64,000 bases of DNA from Prunella strophiata (GCA_036583965.1 JAZBQD010000028.1:558001-622000), one strand, 5' to 3'; positions 36,549 through 50,764 are shown, numbered from the stretch's first letter. The notes: generated by a model not told the origin, from the letters alone. Made by a program: numbers and translations.

Positions 36549-39500
36549 TGTTAAAGACTCACACAGGTTGGATCTGTATCACAGGAAATCAAAGTTCCTG
36601 GGTCCTCAGCAGCGCCTCCCATTGTGCTGTTGTTAGCACACAACTTCTGCTGCTCCAGCTGTGCCCATGTCCTTTGCAGAGCTCAGCCCTTCTCTGTAGA
36701 AGAGAAACTGCTGTGATTTTTGTGGGTCACTGTATCACACCCAGATGAATAAAAATGTGGTATGGAAACCAGTCAGAAAAGCTGTTACTGAAAGACAGTG
36801 TTTTCAAGGGTGATAAATAAAGGAAATATTTGAGCATAGAGATTCAGTGCTGAAATGCATCCACATTGCTACCCATGAATCTCTGAATTTCAGCAAAATT
36901 CAGCTGAAACCAAACAAAGGAATTGCAGTCAAGTCCTTCTAAAAAAATGAGTTTGAGAAACCCAGAGTGACTTCAGAGAGGAATTACATACACAGGGCAG
37001 AGATAGCAGATTCATCATTTCGGGAGCCGAGATGAATTCTTTAAAATATAACCTCTTTTGTTGGGTTTGTGAACTAAAGGAAATAAAACCACCTGAGCTC
37101 ACATCCTAGAACCATTCCAAATGCAGTGCTACCTCTTCAGCATAGATTTCCACAAAACAGCAAATTTCTTATGGGAAACTTGAATACAGCCAAGGACAAA
37201 TAACTCCTGCTTTGGTCATAGAAGATATCTCCAAATCCACAGTGCCCACTGCTGCTGGATATCTGATACAGAAGCTATTGCAATATCCCACTTACTGGTG
37301 TCCTGGCTCACTGCAAGGCTTCAAGTTCCCAGAACCACTAATCCTTTAACTGTGAAGGTGACAAATGTTGCAATTACTCTCAATTTCCCCAAATGATAAG
37401 TTTAGGTACACAAATAAAACGTGAGCAAGGAACCTTTTTCCACATGAAATGGTTCAGAGACAAATATTGCAAGGGAGGCAAAAAGGATTCTCCTAAGTGC
37501 ATTCTGTGAGCCCAAATTTGAAATATTCCTCCAAACTCTCCTGCCTTGTTTACAACCCCAGGGGACACATTGAGTGGCCATTACCAACAGCAACTTGCAG
37601 AAGTAGTTCATTGGAACACAAGGTATCCTACCCCATTCTCTAAAAATCAAAAAAGATTTTGGCTGCTGCCTGAATGGGGTTACCCTTACTCTTGCCCTTT
37701 CCATCCCCTCATTTTCTGGCAACACAACATGGGACTCCAGATTAAGTATATGTATTTATTTTTTTGTATAGAATATCATTGGTGAAAGTGCTCTGGTTTG
37801 GAAAATTACATCTTGCAACTCTTCCAAGGACAGTGCGGGTCTTCCAAGTAATTTGGAATTAACTTTTTTGAGGCTGTAAACTTCAGCAAAGCTTGTGGTA
37901 GGCAATGAATTTAGAATGAACTTATTTGCCCACTAAGTGACTCAAATTCTACTGTAAATTGAACAAAATAAAAAGGAAAAGAAGCAGATCTTTTTCACAG
38001 AGCACAGTCTTGCTGCACAGACTGCAAATTTCTCAGTGAAATTTCTTATCCCCAATACTCAGTAGGCAAGGATTGTTTAGCAGCTGCCCAACAAGTGATT
38101 GATATTTGCATTTCTTCTGTCTTTGGCAACAACAAAGTAACTTCTATGTTTTAGTTACTTAAGTTTAGAAAGGCTGCAATTTAGATGTGATAATACAAAA
38201 TGCTGTTATTGTCATACAAAAAATATCATTAGCTTCTAAAATATCCTAGAATTTGATAGGGAACATTTAATAGGTAAAGCAAAAATATGATTAAAATTCA
38301 AAACCAATCAAGCAGTATGATGTTGTTTCAGCTGCCCATGGATCAATAAGGAATGGCCTGTTCCCTGAGCAGGTTAAAATTGTCCATTAATCAAGAGGAA
38401 TGTTTACTTTTCCAAAAATGTTTTCAGTAAGCACATCATTATTTTGCCTGCTTTGTTTGGAGGTTTGCAGTGTCAATACAGTTGCTGGTAGCTGTGCTCT
38501 GAATGGGAGAGGAATGTAACTCCAAAGTAAAAGAGACAGCAAATTCCCAGTCCCTGTTCCAAGGGGGTCTCCAGCTCCTTCCCATCCATGGGGCTCATCC
38601 CACAGGAGCCTCCAAAGCAGCACCAGGACACTTCAGGCAGGAGCTCTGTGGCTGAGCAGGACCACCCCCTCCATGGAGCTCCAGGAATGCTGAGTGGGAA
38701 GGGAATTCCTGCAGCTGAGCCATGGGAGCACCCAGCTACCAAAGCTCTGTCACAGCAGGATGGGCTGGGAGGGAGAGGAGGCTCTGCCTTCCTCCCAGGA
38801 CTGAGACAGTGCTCCAGGAGCACTCTGAGCTGGGAATGCTGGGTGTGGACACAGCTCCTGGCCACCCAGCAGCTGCACACGGAGTCTGGGACACAGCATC
38901 TCAGACAAAACACCCCCCAGATCATCATTTGGTTTAAGTGACATCACATTGCCCTGTGCCAAGCAAATTGATTGATAGGTTGTTCAGAACATTCAAAACA
39001 AGCTTTCCTTCTCTCTGAAGGCTGTTCCCACCTTACTAAATCAATCAAAAGAAGTGTGATTATTAAATTGTAAATTAAGCACATCAAAAGTGTAAGATTT
39101 CCTTTTTTTTTTTTTTTTTTAATTATAAATGCAGGATCAGCAGCAAACTAGGTAATAAAAGAAGATTTTGATAAAAGACAGCTGAGAATGAACATTGCCA
39201 CTTTAGTTTGACTCACTTTGCAAACAAAACAAACAGTCCCAGCCCACCATGCCCCGTTTACACTGTGGAGCAAACACAGAACACATGAACTGGATTCCTG
39301 TCAAGTGACTTCAAAGCAGTAAATGTGGTCCCTGCCCACACTTGGTGACCTCCGGCTCTTTACTGTGGCTCGGTCCAGAGGACCAGACTTGGATCAAACT
39401 GAAGACTGGAGTTAAATTCATGAAATGGGGTAGTGTGGGTAAAGGGTTCTCAGCACCATAGCTGCAGTCATTCCATCTCCTCCTATTGCACATTAGCAAG

Positions 39501-39834
39501 AGCACACTGAGCTGAAGTGGGATTTAGTGACATGGAGCTAATTTCAAATATTTGTCTCCAAAACCAAATGGCAATCTGACAAAAATTTAGTGATTTTTAT
39601 TTTGCAATCAAACATTTCAAAACACTGGAAATGGACAAATGGACAGATGGCCAATGGATTTCTAGGTGTCTTGACTATTCTATAATCATTCATGTTACAG
39701 CCTATAGTCCCTTCTCCCCCATTTTCCTTATCTGATAAGTTCTTTCTCGAGCTAATGTACCAAAGGACCTCCTTTGTGGTTGTAGAGCATGCACTAACAT
39801 TTCTCTCCTTACATTTAGAAAAACTTGTGCATGT
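36548..39834. other. Non-coding stretch with one GC-rich patch
   Basis: Mostly AT-rich. 38560-38925 is distinctly GC-rich and carries overlapping open frames on both strands (151 codons minus, 117 plus), without recognised domains. 39103-39120 is a T18 run. No supported gene. Confidence 0.5.
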
Positions 39835-40110
39835 TCACAGAATCCCAGGATGGTTTGGGTTGGAAAGGCCCTTGAAGCCCACCCAGTGGCCCCCCTGCCA
39901 TGGCAGGGACACATCCCACTGTCCCCAGGCTATTCCAAGCCCCAATGTCCAACCTGACCTTGGGCACTGCCGGGGATCCAGGGACAGCCACAGCTGCTCT
40001 GGGCACCCTGTGCCAGGGCCTGCCCAACTCTCAGGGAAGGATTTTTTTCCTAATATTTCATATGAACCCACCCTATTTCAGTCTGAAACCATTACCCTTT
40101 GTCCTGTAAT
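39835..40110 (-). mobile_element. CR1 LINE 3' end, reverse orientation
   Basis: The plus strand starts 'cacagaatcccaggatggtt', continues 'tgggttggaaaggcccttga', then 'caggctattccaagccccaa' and the characteristic 'ctgccatggcagggacac', and fades after 'attaccctttgtcctgta'. Reverse-complemented, this is the 3' part of CR1 ORF2 and its 3' UTR. CR1 inserts as 5'-truncated copies without a poly-A tail. About 275 bp remain and no intact frame survives. Open frames here on both strands are not host genes. Confidence 0.9.
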
Positions 40111-43058
40111 CTCTGAAGACTCACAAGGTCCTGTCAGGTATTGATCTGATCCATTTAATTGGTCTTGTATCTTTGCTCTGGCACAGCAATATACTAATCC
40201 CATGCTGACAAGTATTTCTGCATTCTGTATAGCTTGAATATCATCCAAGCACCTGGCTGTTCTAAATGTGAATATTTGAAGTTCAGATTCTGCAAACCTT
40301 GAAGTGACTAAAAAGTAATTTCCAAATGTTTGTAGGAGTTAAACAAAGCCAACTTGAATTACATTTTCCATCCGGAAGAACAATGGTAGAAGTATTTTTA
40401 TAGTGGTAATCCACCTTTTGCCTTAGTGAACATCAACAGTACAGCATGTAGGCAATAAGTGTGCTACCAACTCATTGTATATATTTTCATGTCCTAAATA
40501 AATGTAAAAGGATTTTGCATGGTTTTCAGTGCATTTTCCAAAAAATTAATCTCTTGCGAAAAAAAACCAAAAACCAAAAAAGCCCCAGACTGAATTCATT
40601 ATGAACAAAAGATATCCATGGTAAATGCAACAGAGGCTGCAGTGAGCAGAGCAGTACTATGGCCTTTGTTTGGAAAATTGTATTCAAAAGTCACTGTCTC
40701 GCTTCTATCTAGTCATACAAATGAGTCTTTGACAGAGAGCTGATATCTCATCAAAAACTATTATAAAACCATAATTACTACTTCTGGATCATTAATCTGA
40801 AATACCAGTATGCTTCTGCATAAATGGAAGTGAGTTAGGAAATTCTGCCAGCCTGTGGTCCCTCAGATGTGTTATAAAACTGTTAATTAACAGAACTGAG
40901 ATCTATATAAGGTCTACTTAGTTCTGTAATCTCCATGAAAAAAGCAACACTTGGGGCCAGATTGTAATTCTGGCCATGTTAGCACTTCCCTGGAAATTTC
41001 AGATATCCATTCCTTGCTCAGCCTGCTGTGAGATGGGAACCTGGGCAGGACCTTCCCAGCTCATGGCACTGTCTTGTTCTCACTGGCATGTTCAGTTTCC
41101 AAGGAATGTGTTTGTGCCTAAATGAATTCCAAGGAAACAAAACACAACTTTCTCCCCCACACTTCAGTGTTATTTTATTTTTCTTTTTTTCTTTTTTTTT
41201 TTTTTTTTTTAATTTCATATTGTCATCCTCTAGCATCTCCATACTGTGCCATGGATAAAAGTTCCATACAAAAAGTGGCTGTGCTTAGTCTTGAACATGA
41301 GGTAATTACTGGCTGGTAAATGCAGCACCCTGCCATAACATTTTATAGTTGTGCTTTTGTAGATTAGCATACATAAAAAGGCATCTGATGAAGTAGCACA
41401 TTATGAGATAACTCTTGGGAATGACAAAGTAGAAAGGACTGAGGGAAAAATTAGGAAAACTGAAGCCAAGGAAATCAGAGGTGAAGATATATTGCAACTG
41501 TTATTCATCTTTCCAGATCAGAGACAGCTTTACATGTGAAAGAACTACAAAATTTGGCCCTGAAGATAATAACAATACATCAGGTTTTAAAAAAAAAATG
41601 AGGTGATCTAATGCTGAATTCTACCAGAGTTGTCAAATACGGGTTGCTTTTTCACTGTGTTCTGCTCTTGCTACTGAATTGTCCACAAGAACCTCCCCTG
41701 TAAACCTTCTGTTGTGATATTTAAGGAAAAGTAGCAGAAGAGGCTTAGGTCCTCCATCACTGGCAGATATGAGAGCTCTAAAGCTATGAAAATAAGGGAA
41801 CTTCTGCAGGAGCTACCAAATTAATCTCAGAATTAGCAGGAGATACTGTCCAGAAGTGATGCTGGTTTCACTGAGTCCATGTTCCAACTACTACTGCAGA
41901 ATAGAGAATATTTCAACTCAGAAGTGGAGGGGAAGCCTGATTAACTTGTAGGGCTACCACACAAGAATCAAGACAAAACTGGTTAGCTTACACAAACAGT
42001 TACATCTTTCAAATTATAAATCATATTTCATATAATCAAGCATTGATTATTTAAGACTTCTGAGAAAAAAAAAAAAGCTGTTAATATGTTTCTCATATGA
42101 GAAAATATTAACTCTCTTTTAGACTTTAATTCCCATAGTACCCTGTACCAACAGGAAGAGCAGGACAGAAGAATAAATGGCGTAATCCTTCCCTCCCACC
42201 AGCTAAAATCCTGATTTTGCTCTCCAATTGCTAACATAAAAACTATAATATTTCATCCTAGGTTGTTCCTCACTGTTTTGAAAAAAATAAGAGCTCTACT
42301 GTAACACAAATATTGAAACTGTAAAGTCACTTATTACAGCACTATTGGTAATTTTAAAAAGATGGGCAGAAGGTTGATTTCAAAGCCATAGACTCCATGG
42401 GATCAACCACGACTGATTCATCCAAGTTTTGCCTTAAAAAATTGATCTCCAAAGTCTCTGAGCAAAACTTGCAGTGACTTCAGTGAGGCCAAGAAATCAT
42501 GTCTCTAATGCAGTCGGAAATAAATCATGTGTGAAATACAGAAGAATTAAGAATTAAATCCAAAACTGATTTTTCAACACCACTCCCTGTGTTTTTGTTC
42601 AACTTTGGTTGTGGGTTGTTTGTTTCTGACTCATTCTGGAAGTTAAGAGAAGAGCCAGTGTCACTGGACTGCAGCAGGGAGCTGGGATTTGTCACTGCTC
42701 ACGGGTCAGCTCTTTTGGGGTGCAAAGCTGAGCAGCTCACCTACTTGCTTTTCTCTAACAAAAGATTGCATTACAAACTGCTCTTTTCTGCTATAGTCCA
42801 TCTTAAAAGGTTTTGGGGTTATTTTTCTGTATTCCACCTGATCTGCTGGTTTCTTTGAGTTCAAAGCAAGCTTTGCTAGTTTTTCTAGAATCTTTTACTA
42901 GTTTACTACTGTTTGCTGCTCTTACTGCAGCTATCAAATATCTTTCCTGTGTTTTACTTTTGTAATTTTTTTTCCTCTCACAACTGCTGGCATTGTAAAC
43001 AGTACATTGCCTTAAAACTTTTGCAGTTCCATGAATGTAGATGTTTTACAAAGCTAAT
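40111..43058. other. Non-coding stretch
   Basis: AT-rich. 41170-41213 is T-rich with T19 at 41192-41210. No supported gene. Confidence 0.5.
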
Positions 43059-43279
43059 TACTGTATATGTCACAACTTAATTATTTAAAGGTGCATAAAA
43101 CTGATAAGTCACAGAAGAGTAAGAATTAAGAAACTAATATATGAAAAATACATGTAAATGCTATCTCATTATGAGAAGCAAAAATATGGATATGTATGTC
43201 AGCACATAGACTGCCAAAAAGAGATTATGAAATTGAAATGCATTTTTAAAAGTCAGTTATTTCTTCTTATCTGACCAAT
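43059..43279. repeat. Local duplication, copy A
   Basis: About 220 bp ('aattactgtatatgtcacaa' through 'cttcttatctgacc') that recur 2.4 kb to the right in the same orientation at 45471-45691. I count roughly a dozen differences over ~210 aligned bases. No coding potential. Confidence 0.9.
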
Positions 43280-45470
43280 TTTTACATCAAAAACATTGCC
43301 TGCATTCTGAGTCATGTTTGTCAGAAAGCAGATGTAAGAAAGCCAGATCAAAACAGGAACAAAAATGAGCTTGAAGAAGGAAGAAATCTAAATTGTCTTA
43401 ACAGAAATCCAACAAAGAATCAGCAGAGTTGGAAAAATCAGTGATTACAGTGCACCCAAGGCACAAGGCAGACAGACTGGCCTGCTCATACATTTTTAAT
43501 GAGGAACTTGGTGCAGTCAGTTGTCTAAAATAACTGATATGTTAAAAAAATTGAGAAATTCTAGAAGGAAATCCTCATAATTTCTTGCCCCTTCCTACCT
43601 GTTTCCATAGACTCTCTAAAGCTGCAGGAGAACAGGAATCATACTGTTTATTAATCATACAAAGGCAGCTGCTTGTGAAGGATTTCAAAGCATCTTGTCA
43701 AACATTTAATTACATCTCAGTTAGCCTTGCTTCCAAAGGGTGTTAGTCCCTTCTCACAGAAGGTTTTTCAGGAAGGAGAGGTTTTCAAAGTCATCATTGA
43801 ACTGAGTAACTGTTCTCAAAAGGGAGAGGAGCAGAAAGACAGGCAGGAGCCATCCCCAAAACACTCTGAGCACTGCAAGGGGACAGATGGATCCCTCCTG
43901 GAACTCATCCCACTGCCAGCAGTGACCAGCTCTTGGATCTTACAGAAATGGTGTGGACTTGGGCAAAACGAGGAGGAATTCCTTCTCTGATGCTCTGGTT
44001 GACACAACTCCCAAGATCCCTGAGGGATAAAGGGGTCCTTTTCAAGCAAAAGGTGCTAAGGAAGGGCTTCCACCCCTGTGAAACGTTCCAGTGATGCTGC
44101 CTTGGCACTCTGCTATTCCAGTGCTCATATCCATGCCAGGAAAAACCATGGGAAACCTGGAGAGGGATGGTCAAACAGCTACAAAGATGTCCAGAGACCT
44201 GAGAAATATGCTTTGCATACATCAAGCAGGAAATTCAACCTATATGTTTTGGCACAACATATTAAGTAAGTCAGGAACCAGCTAAAGTAGACTACTTCAA
44301 ATAGATAGCAGAATTTATAAATTATGGGGCTATTTAATTCAGGTAACAAAATAAGTAAAAATAAACACCCCAAAAGGTGACACTACAAATTGAATCTTTT
44401 TTCATAAATAATTAATCACCTATTGGAATAGATTAGCAACAAAATTGATGAATTTGTCAACAGCCAACACCTCTAAAGTGAGGCCAGCAGCGTTTCAGAA
44501 AAAGGGACAGCTGATTGGAAGCTGAGAGCAACAGCTTAGGTCAGCTTTATGACTACAAAGGATTTGGTGTGACCTTAAAGGCACCAAATCACTATGAAGC
44601 ACATGATTTCTGTGCAAATCCTTCCCAATCATGAAAATGTTAAGGTGATTTAGTTATTTGGTCAAGCTTTCCTGCATTTTCAAAAGTCACATACCTCAAC
44701 TTCCCCCCCATCATGTCAGGAAATGCACCAGGAGAAAGTAATTTCACATTAGTGAAAAGGCAGAAATTTCTAGTCTATGATTTTTTCATTTCTTTCCACA
44801 ATAATTGCTTTATCTTAAAAAAAAAAAAATCATTAAATAGAGTTACTCCATTAGTCATTATGTTAATCACAACTCTTAGCTTTCAGACTTAAGAAAAGGA
44901 TTAACTTAGTTGCTGTTGCAAACCACTGTCTGCATAATCTGGGAATAAGACAGTCTGGTAAATAAAAATTGAGGGAGCAGAGTTTTCAGTCAGATCCATA
45001 TGGTTTAGATAGGTGCCACTGATGAAAATCATGGTCTAAACCTGCCACTGTCTATTCAGCCTAGGTACTGGCAGGTAGATGGACAAGACAAGCCACGAGA
45101 AATCCTTTTCCTCTCTTATCCTTGGGTGGTGTTTTGCTTTTGCTTTTTAAAAGACAAATTCTGCCAGATTTTCTAGCAGCAGTTTCAGACCTGCCAACAG
45201 TGCAGGGCAGAATCTTACATGCACAGTGGCAGCAAAAGCCACTTTAGGTGACACCAGGGAGGGCAGGACTGCTGGCACCAGGAGCAGCCCTGGCTTCTGC
45301 TTCCCTGGGCAGTGCCATTGTCCCATTCTGCCCTCCTGGAGGGGCAGGAACAGGAATTCCCATTGGAATGGGGCCAGAATGGGGTCCCAGCCTTGTGCTT
45401 TGGTCACAGGGCTCTGAAAAGGGCCATGCTCTGCTGTCCCCCAGCTGGGCCCTGTTCCCCAGCACAGCCA
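43280..45470. other. Non-coding stretch between duplicated copies
   Basis: AT-rich with moderately GC-rich patches at about 43830-44060 and 45230-45470. Short open frames only; an A13 run lies near 44818-44830. Confidence 0.5.
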
Positions 45471-45691
45471 ATTATAAAATTATGTAACAACTTAATTATT
45501 TAAAGGTGCATAAAACTGATAAGTCACAGAAGAGTAAGAATTAGGAAATTAATATATGAAAAATACATGTAAATGCTATCCCATTGTGAGAAGCAAAAGT
45601 ATGGATATGTATGTCAGCACATAGACTGCCAAAGAGAGAGTATGAAATTGAAATCCATTTTAAAAAGTCAATTATTTCTTCTCATCTGACC
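45471..45691. repeat. Local duplication, copy B
   Basis: Second copy of 43059-43279. Unlike copy A, it is embedded between GC-rich sequences that have no counterpart around copy A, so copy B looks like the inserted one. Confidence 0.9.
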
Positions 45692-47286
45692 CTCTGCACT
45701 GCCCAGCAGGACTTTGGTGCCCACTTTGCTCAGCTGAACCCGTTCCCTGCTCTCCACACTGGATCTCTTCCACCAAAACCCCTGTGAGCTGCCATCAACC
45801 TCAGCACAAGGTGGATCCTACTGTCAGACAGTGCAGTGGGGGTGAACAGAAAGAACTGCATTTTTTTGCCATTTGCAGTGAGTGTTTTGAAGGTCCAGGT
45901 TTATATTTGGTAATCTCCACAGGCTCATGGGAAGGGAGAGCAGCAGCCTCATCACATGGATAACCCTCCTGGGCACCCAGAGAGGCAGTCATGGGCTCAT
46001 GGGTACAATCAGCAGGAATGGGAGAAAGAAGAAAGCCTGAAATTAGTTAAAAATATAGGTAAACACACAACATACCACATTTTGTTATGCCACAGTGTCT
46101 CTACATAACAATATAAAAGTAATAGAAGGATTATGGACTAAAAACTAGTTTAATGTTTGTGCTGGTTTGGGCTCTCCAAATCTGCCATTCTAAAAGTTGA
46201 ATTGATGATAATTAATGAGTGACTTTATTCAGGGCTTTGACAAAAGATTTCAATTTTGCATTAAACTTGTCCGTGTGGCAACAGAAGACTTTTATGCTGC
46301 AGGGATATCACAAGCACATTTCTATTCTCTCTGCTTTAATTAATATGATCATCCAGAGTCAACTTTCTTTTAAATGAAATACAGGTGTTACAAATCTAAA
46401 ATGATTGCAAAGAAATATCCTAAACCAAGCTACATTAAATAATTTAAATGCTTTCTTTCCATTTTCCATTTCTGAGCTAATCTACTTAGAAATTACCTTG
46501 AGAAGAAGGAATAATTGTAATTTATTTGTATTCCTGTCAAATACACAGCATACAGGCGATACTGCCCTAGAACTTCAGTGTAAGAGCAAAGCGTGGAAGC
46601 CTTTGCGTAACAATGGAGCTCACCCTACTCAGAAGGAAAATTGAAAATTTATGCAGTAAGGACTAAGTCTAGACTTGAAGAGAAGACTGGAATTCCTTTA
46701 ATTCAGAAACCTTATTTTTTACATAAAAGAACATTCATTTTAAATAAATAAAAGTGGAAAATATTTTTTTAAAATATTGTTGTAAAATACACCAGCAGTG
46801 TTCTCCAGCAATGATCACATGAGTCTTGCAACAGTGCTGGGACTTTCCATTCCGCTCTTTGTGTTACAACCTCGGGCAATGTTTTCTGCAATTGTCACTG
46901 GAAGACCTGAATATTTTTTCTTGGGTGAGAAAGATAAGAATTTTATTTCTTAGTCTTTTCCTCAACCTTTCCAAAGAAGAAAATAACACTACTTTCTGTC
47001 AGTTCAGGAGTATCTTGGAGTTTCCATTAGATTTGGAGATTGCAAAAGAACAGAATCTGCCTTCACAATCTGTGGGTGCTGTGAGTGTGTGTGTGGGCCA
47101 TGGAATGCTAACTCCAGCAGTAACATTTTATGGTTTCTCTTTTCCAATTTATTTCCAATTTATTAGAACAGAGGGTAGCACTACCCTACTTTCAGGCACA
47201 GCCAAACCTCACATCTCCCTGGAGAAATTATCAGCAAGTTCACAAAGCCCAGCATAAACTGATTCATGACTGCAAGTACTGAGCAC
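45692..47286. other. Non-coding stretch
   Basis: No supported gene. A 143-codon plus-strand frame at 46826-47257 lacks recognisable motifs. Confidence 0.5.
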
Positions 47287-47551
47287 TGCAATGTAGCATT
47301 ACAGTCCCTGGGTGGGCAAGGAGAGGCTGGATTCAAATCTGCACAGGGACTTCACCTGTCACGTTCCATCCTGGGCTGCAGACATCTCCCTGGTCAGGAG
47401 CCGGGCTGGGAGGGGATCAGACCAACCAGCAGCTGAGACCCAGCAGTTTTGAACTCCCTGTGTAAGAAGGCTCTCAACAATAAAATATGCTGCTGTCCCA
47501 GGGAGCTCTGAGGTGTGCGTGCTGTCCCTGTCTCCGAGCACCGACCCCACA
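47287..47551 (+). mobile_element. Solo LTR related to the 18.6 kb provirus
   Basis: The right part parallels the proviral LTR in order: 'ttccatcctgggctgcagacatctc…ggtcaggagc', then 'atcagacca', 'aataaaatatgctgctg', 'tgtgcgtgctgtccctgtct' and an end in CACA. AATAAA lies in the corresponding place (about 47480-47485). With TG at 47287 and CA at 47551, the flanking hexamers are GAGCAC (47281-47286) and GAGCCC (47552-47557), a target duplication with one mismatch. The left third is poorly similar to the provirus LTR. No internal retroviral sequence is present, as expected after LTR-LTR recombination. Confidence 0.75.
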
Positions 47552-50500
47552 GAGCCCGTGGCCCCTCACGTAATACTGCAAGAGAAAAATATCCTTCATA
47601 CTGCCCCAGAGTAAAGTACTCCTCAATCCCAAGACAAAACTGATCCAGAGATGCACTTTGATGATGGGGGTAAAACTCCCTGAAATCAATGGGAATTCTG
47701 TTTACTAAAGGAAAAGGGACCACATCTTGAGACTTGAGCACATATGATCTTCCCTTTGCTCAGTGCTGGGCTGTTGACTGACAGTGCAGGGTTCCTCATC
47801 TTCCCTAACAATCTTACAGAGTGAAAGAGTAAATCTCCTGAATTTCACTTCTTAATTTGTAGTTTCTCCAGTCTAACATCATTGATCCCCATTAAAACTC
47901 CAATAAAGACAATCCTGTAGTCATTATTAGAAATCATTATTTACATTCAAGCCTCTTAAGGATCTCCAAATTTTGCTTTGTGCTATGAGACCACTACTGG
48001 AAAGTGGACATATTGAAAAATAAAAATAAATCAGTGGTATTTTCCCCTCTTCACAGTAACTAATGCTAACCTGTCTCAAAATATTTGGAAAAGGTAACCT
48101 GCTTTCTAAATAGAGAAAAAGAAAGATACTTGAAAGGGATTAAATTTTTTTTATATCAGAGACAAAAATTACTAACTTGCATTCTGCTTTCCAGCTGAGA
48201 GTTAAAATTTATGCAGAGTTCCTTATGAACTCAGGTATTCACACTAATTTAAAATTCATCTCTCTATGAGCACCAGAATCCATTTTCCTGAGTGTACAGA
48301 ATAGAGGAAGCAGGAGTCTAACCAATTTGTCAAAATAACCTTCAAGTTTATTTTTTTCATGATTTATTATAATCATGGTCATTTCAAGCAGCGTGATAAA
48401 TCTGTGGATATGTAAACCTCTGATTCCAAGGACTAAAACCCAATAGGCTGCAAATATTCAGCTTTAGAAAAAGCATTTGCTTAGAAATACAAATCTTTCT
48501 TTCTAAATAAGAGTAGGGATTCCTATAGTTAAGGACATTTTCAAATATGTTCTCATAGCTGTATTTTAAGAAGTCCTAATTATAATTAAAAGTCTTTAAA
48601 ATCTCTGTTTTGGAGTTCCTGAAAAGGTTCTGGAGCTTAAGCTCGGTGTATTTTTGACAACGTTTATCACAGCATTTCAAAGATTTTGCCTCCTTTTCCC
48701 AGGTACTGCCAGGGCCAGTACCTGGAACATGAGAGCAGAGATCATTCTGTGCTCCCCAGTCTGCTATCTCCACTCATAGGAAGGGAAAGGAGGAAAATCC
48801 TGAGCTGGCTGGGAGCAGAGGCTGAGGCAGTTGTGGTGCAGAGAGACCTCAGTGCCTGCTAGCTAAGCTGTAATACATAATGAAACTAAATTAAGTACAG
48901 GCAAACTTAATTCCAGTATGTGTGAGCACATTAATATTTGACTTGGAAACTGTAGGAGCATGATGGGTACATGTGGGAGCAAACGGAACAGAAAGAGAAC
49001 AGAAGAGAAAGGAATGATATTATTTAGCAATCCTCAGATCACCTTGAAAGTTGCTAAGCACTGTAAAACCTCAGTGCAAGTGACAATTCCTGTATAAGCA
49101 TTTAGAAATCTCAAAACATATCACAAGGAAAGCTGTAAGAGGCAAAACACTTAGTTCAAAGCCCTCCCTTCTGTGTCAGTGGCAAAGGAGTGCTTTGATT
49201 TGCTTTATGGGCAATAAATAACACAAAAGCCTGGAAAATGCAGCAGGGCTGACAAGACTCTGCAGTCCTCACAGGACAGCACATACAGCTAATCAAACAC
49301 ACTGGCTTAATGCCTTCAGAGCTCCTCTGCCTTGCAGTGCTTTCCTACACCTGAGTATTCCTGGCTGGAGAAGAAAAGGATGAAATTATAAATCAGAGCA
49401 ACACAATGGCTATGGCACATCCTACACATTAATTCATGCAAAGCTTTCACAGAACTACCTGAGTACCTAAAGAAATTAGTGAGCAGCATCTAAAAATTAT
49501 TCTCCCTTTTGCTACAGAATGTGAAGTGCTGCCTTCCAGAGGCACAGAGTGCTGAAGGGGCAGGATGCAGGAAGAACATCAGGTCTCTGACAGACTTGGG
49601 TGAAACTGCAGCCTCTGTGTCTGCAGGTCACCATCGTTCACAGCAGCAACCAGAGAGCAAAGCCAGAGAGAACACTGGCTGATCCTGATCCTATCTCCAT
49701 AGAAAAAGGGATTTTTGCTCTCATGTCCAAAGGGCTCTGAACTTCACCTCCCTCTCCTGCTCTCCAGTCTCATTCCATTACCTCGGGTGTTCTTGCCACA
49801 GCATCAAAGGTGAGTCTCCCTCAGTCTTGCAAGGTACACACACTTCCCATGCACTCCAGCAGATGAAGTACCATCACATTTTATTAGAGTTAAGAGAAAA
49901 ACTGCAGGTCTACATACTTAGTTGAGAGTGTGTTTTGCATTGCAATGTACTATTCAGTGATGTTATGTTACCAAACACTGAGCAACCTGACAGATACATC
50001 TGTTAGAAGTGTAATTACACAGGATAACTTGTACTGCTGTCCCTCTCTGTTAAAGAAAACAATGGATTTTCATTCAGAGGGGCACCTTGAAAGATTAATG
50101 GTAGTAATGAAGCATGAAATATTTCCTTGCTAGCATAGTTAATCTGAAACAGAGGAAACAATCATTTCACCCTGGAGGGATAATCCTTTGAGAGAAATTT
50201 TCAGTGAAATAATGTATTGTCATATCTCATCTCACATATGTCAACAAAGTGTTGTGCTTATTGCAATAAAGGCCAACAAGAACAAAAAGAAGAAAATGCA
50301 ATCAGCACAGCCAAAACACAGATACACAGTGGGATCAGCAGGAGGGAGAGAGGAAGACAGGAAAACTGGGACAAGAAGCAACAGCATAAGGAGCAAAGGA
50401 GGGCAGAGACCAGAAGTTCAACCATGGGGAGAGAAGTTGGAAGGAACTGTTCAAATAAGAACATTTGGAGGCAATTATTTAGGTGAGCCATGTGCAGTGT

Positions 50501-50709
50501 TTGTCAGAAGGAAATGGCCACAGAGGCAGGTAGTGCAGCTGGGCAGCAAAGGGTGCCAGAGTAGGCACAGAGCGTCCAGAGCTGCCCCTGTCACCCTTTG
50601 GACAGAATTTACACCTTGAATGTGCTCTGCCAACTAACACAGAGACCAGTATGCAGACGTGTATATACACAAGAAAAACAACATTTTAAAAAATACATAC
50701 TTTTTTAAA

Positions 50710-50764
50710 TTTTTTTTTTTTTTTTTAAGTAAAGCCTTTGCCTACTCTAGCAAATGCTGGTCTC

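Noticed and set aside
39692..40144. 150-codon plus-strand frame and overlapping minus frames
   Set aside because: They overlap a reversed CR1 3' end and have no protein identity of their own.
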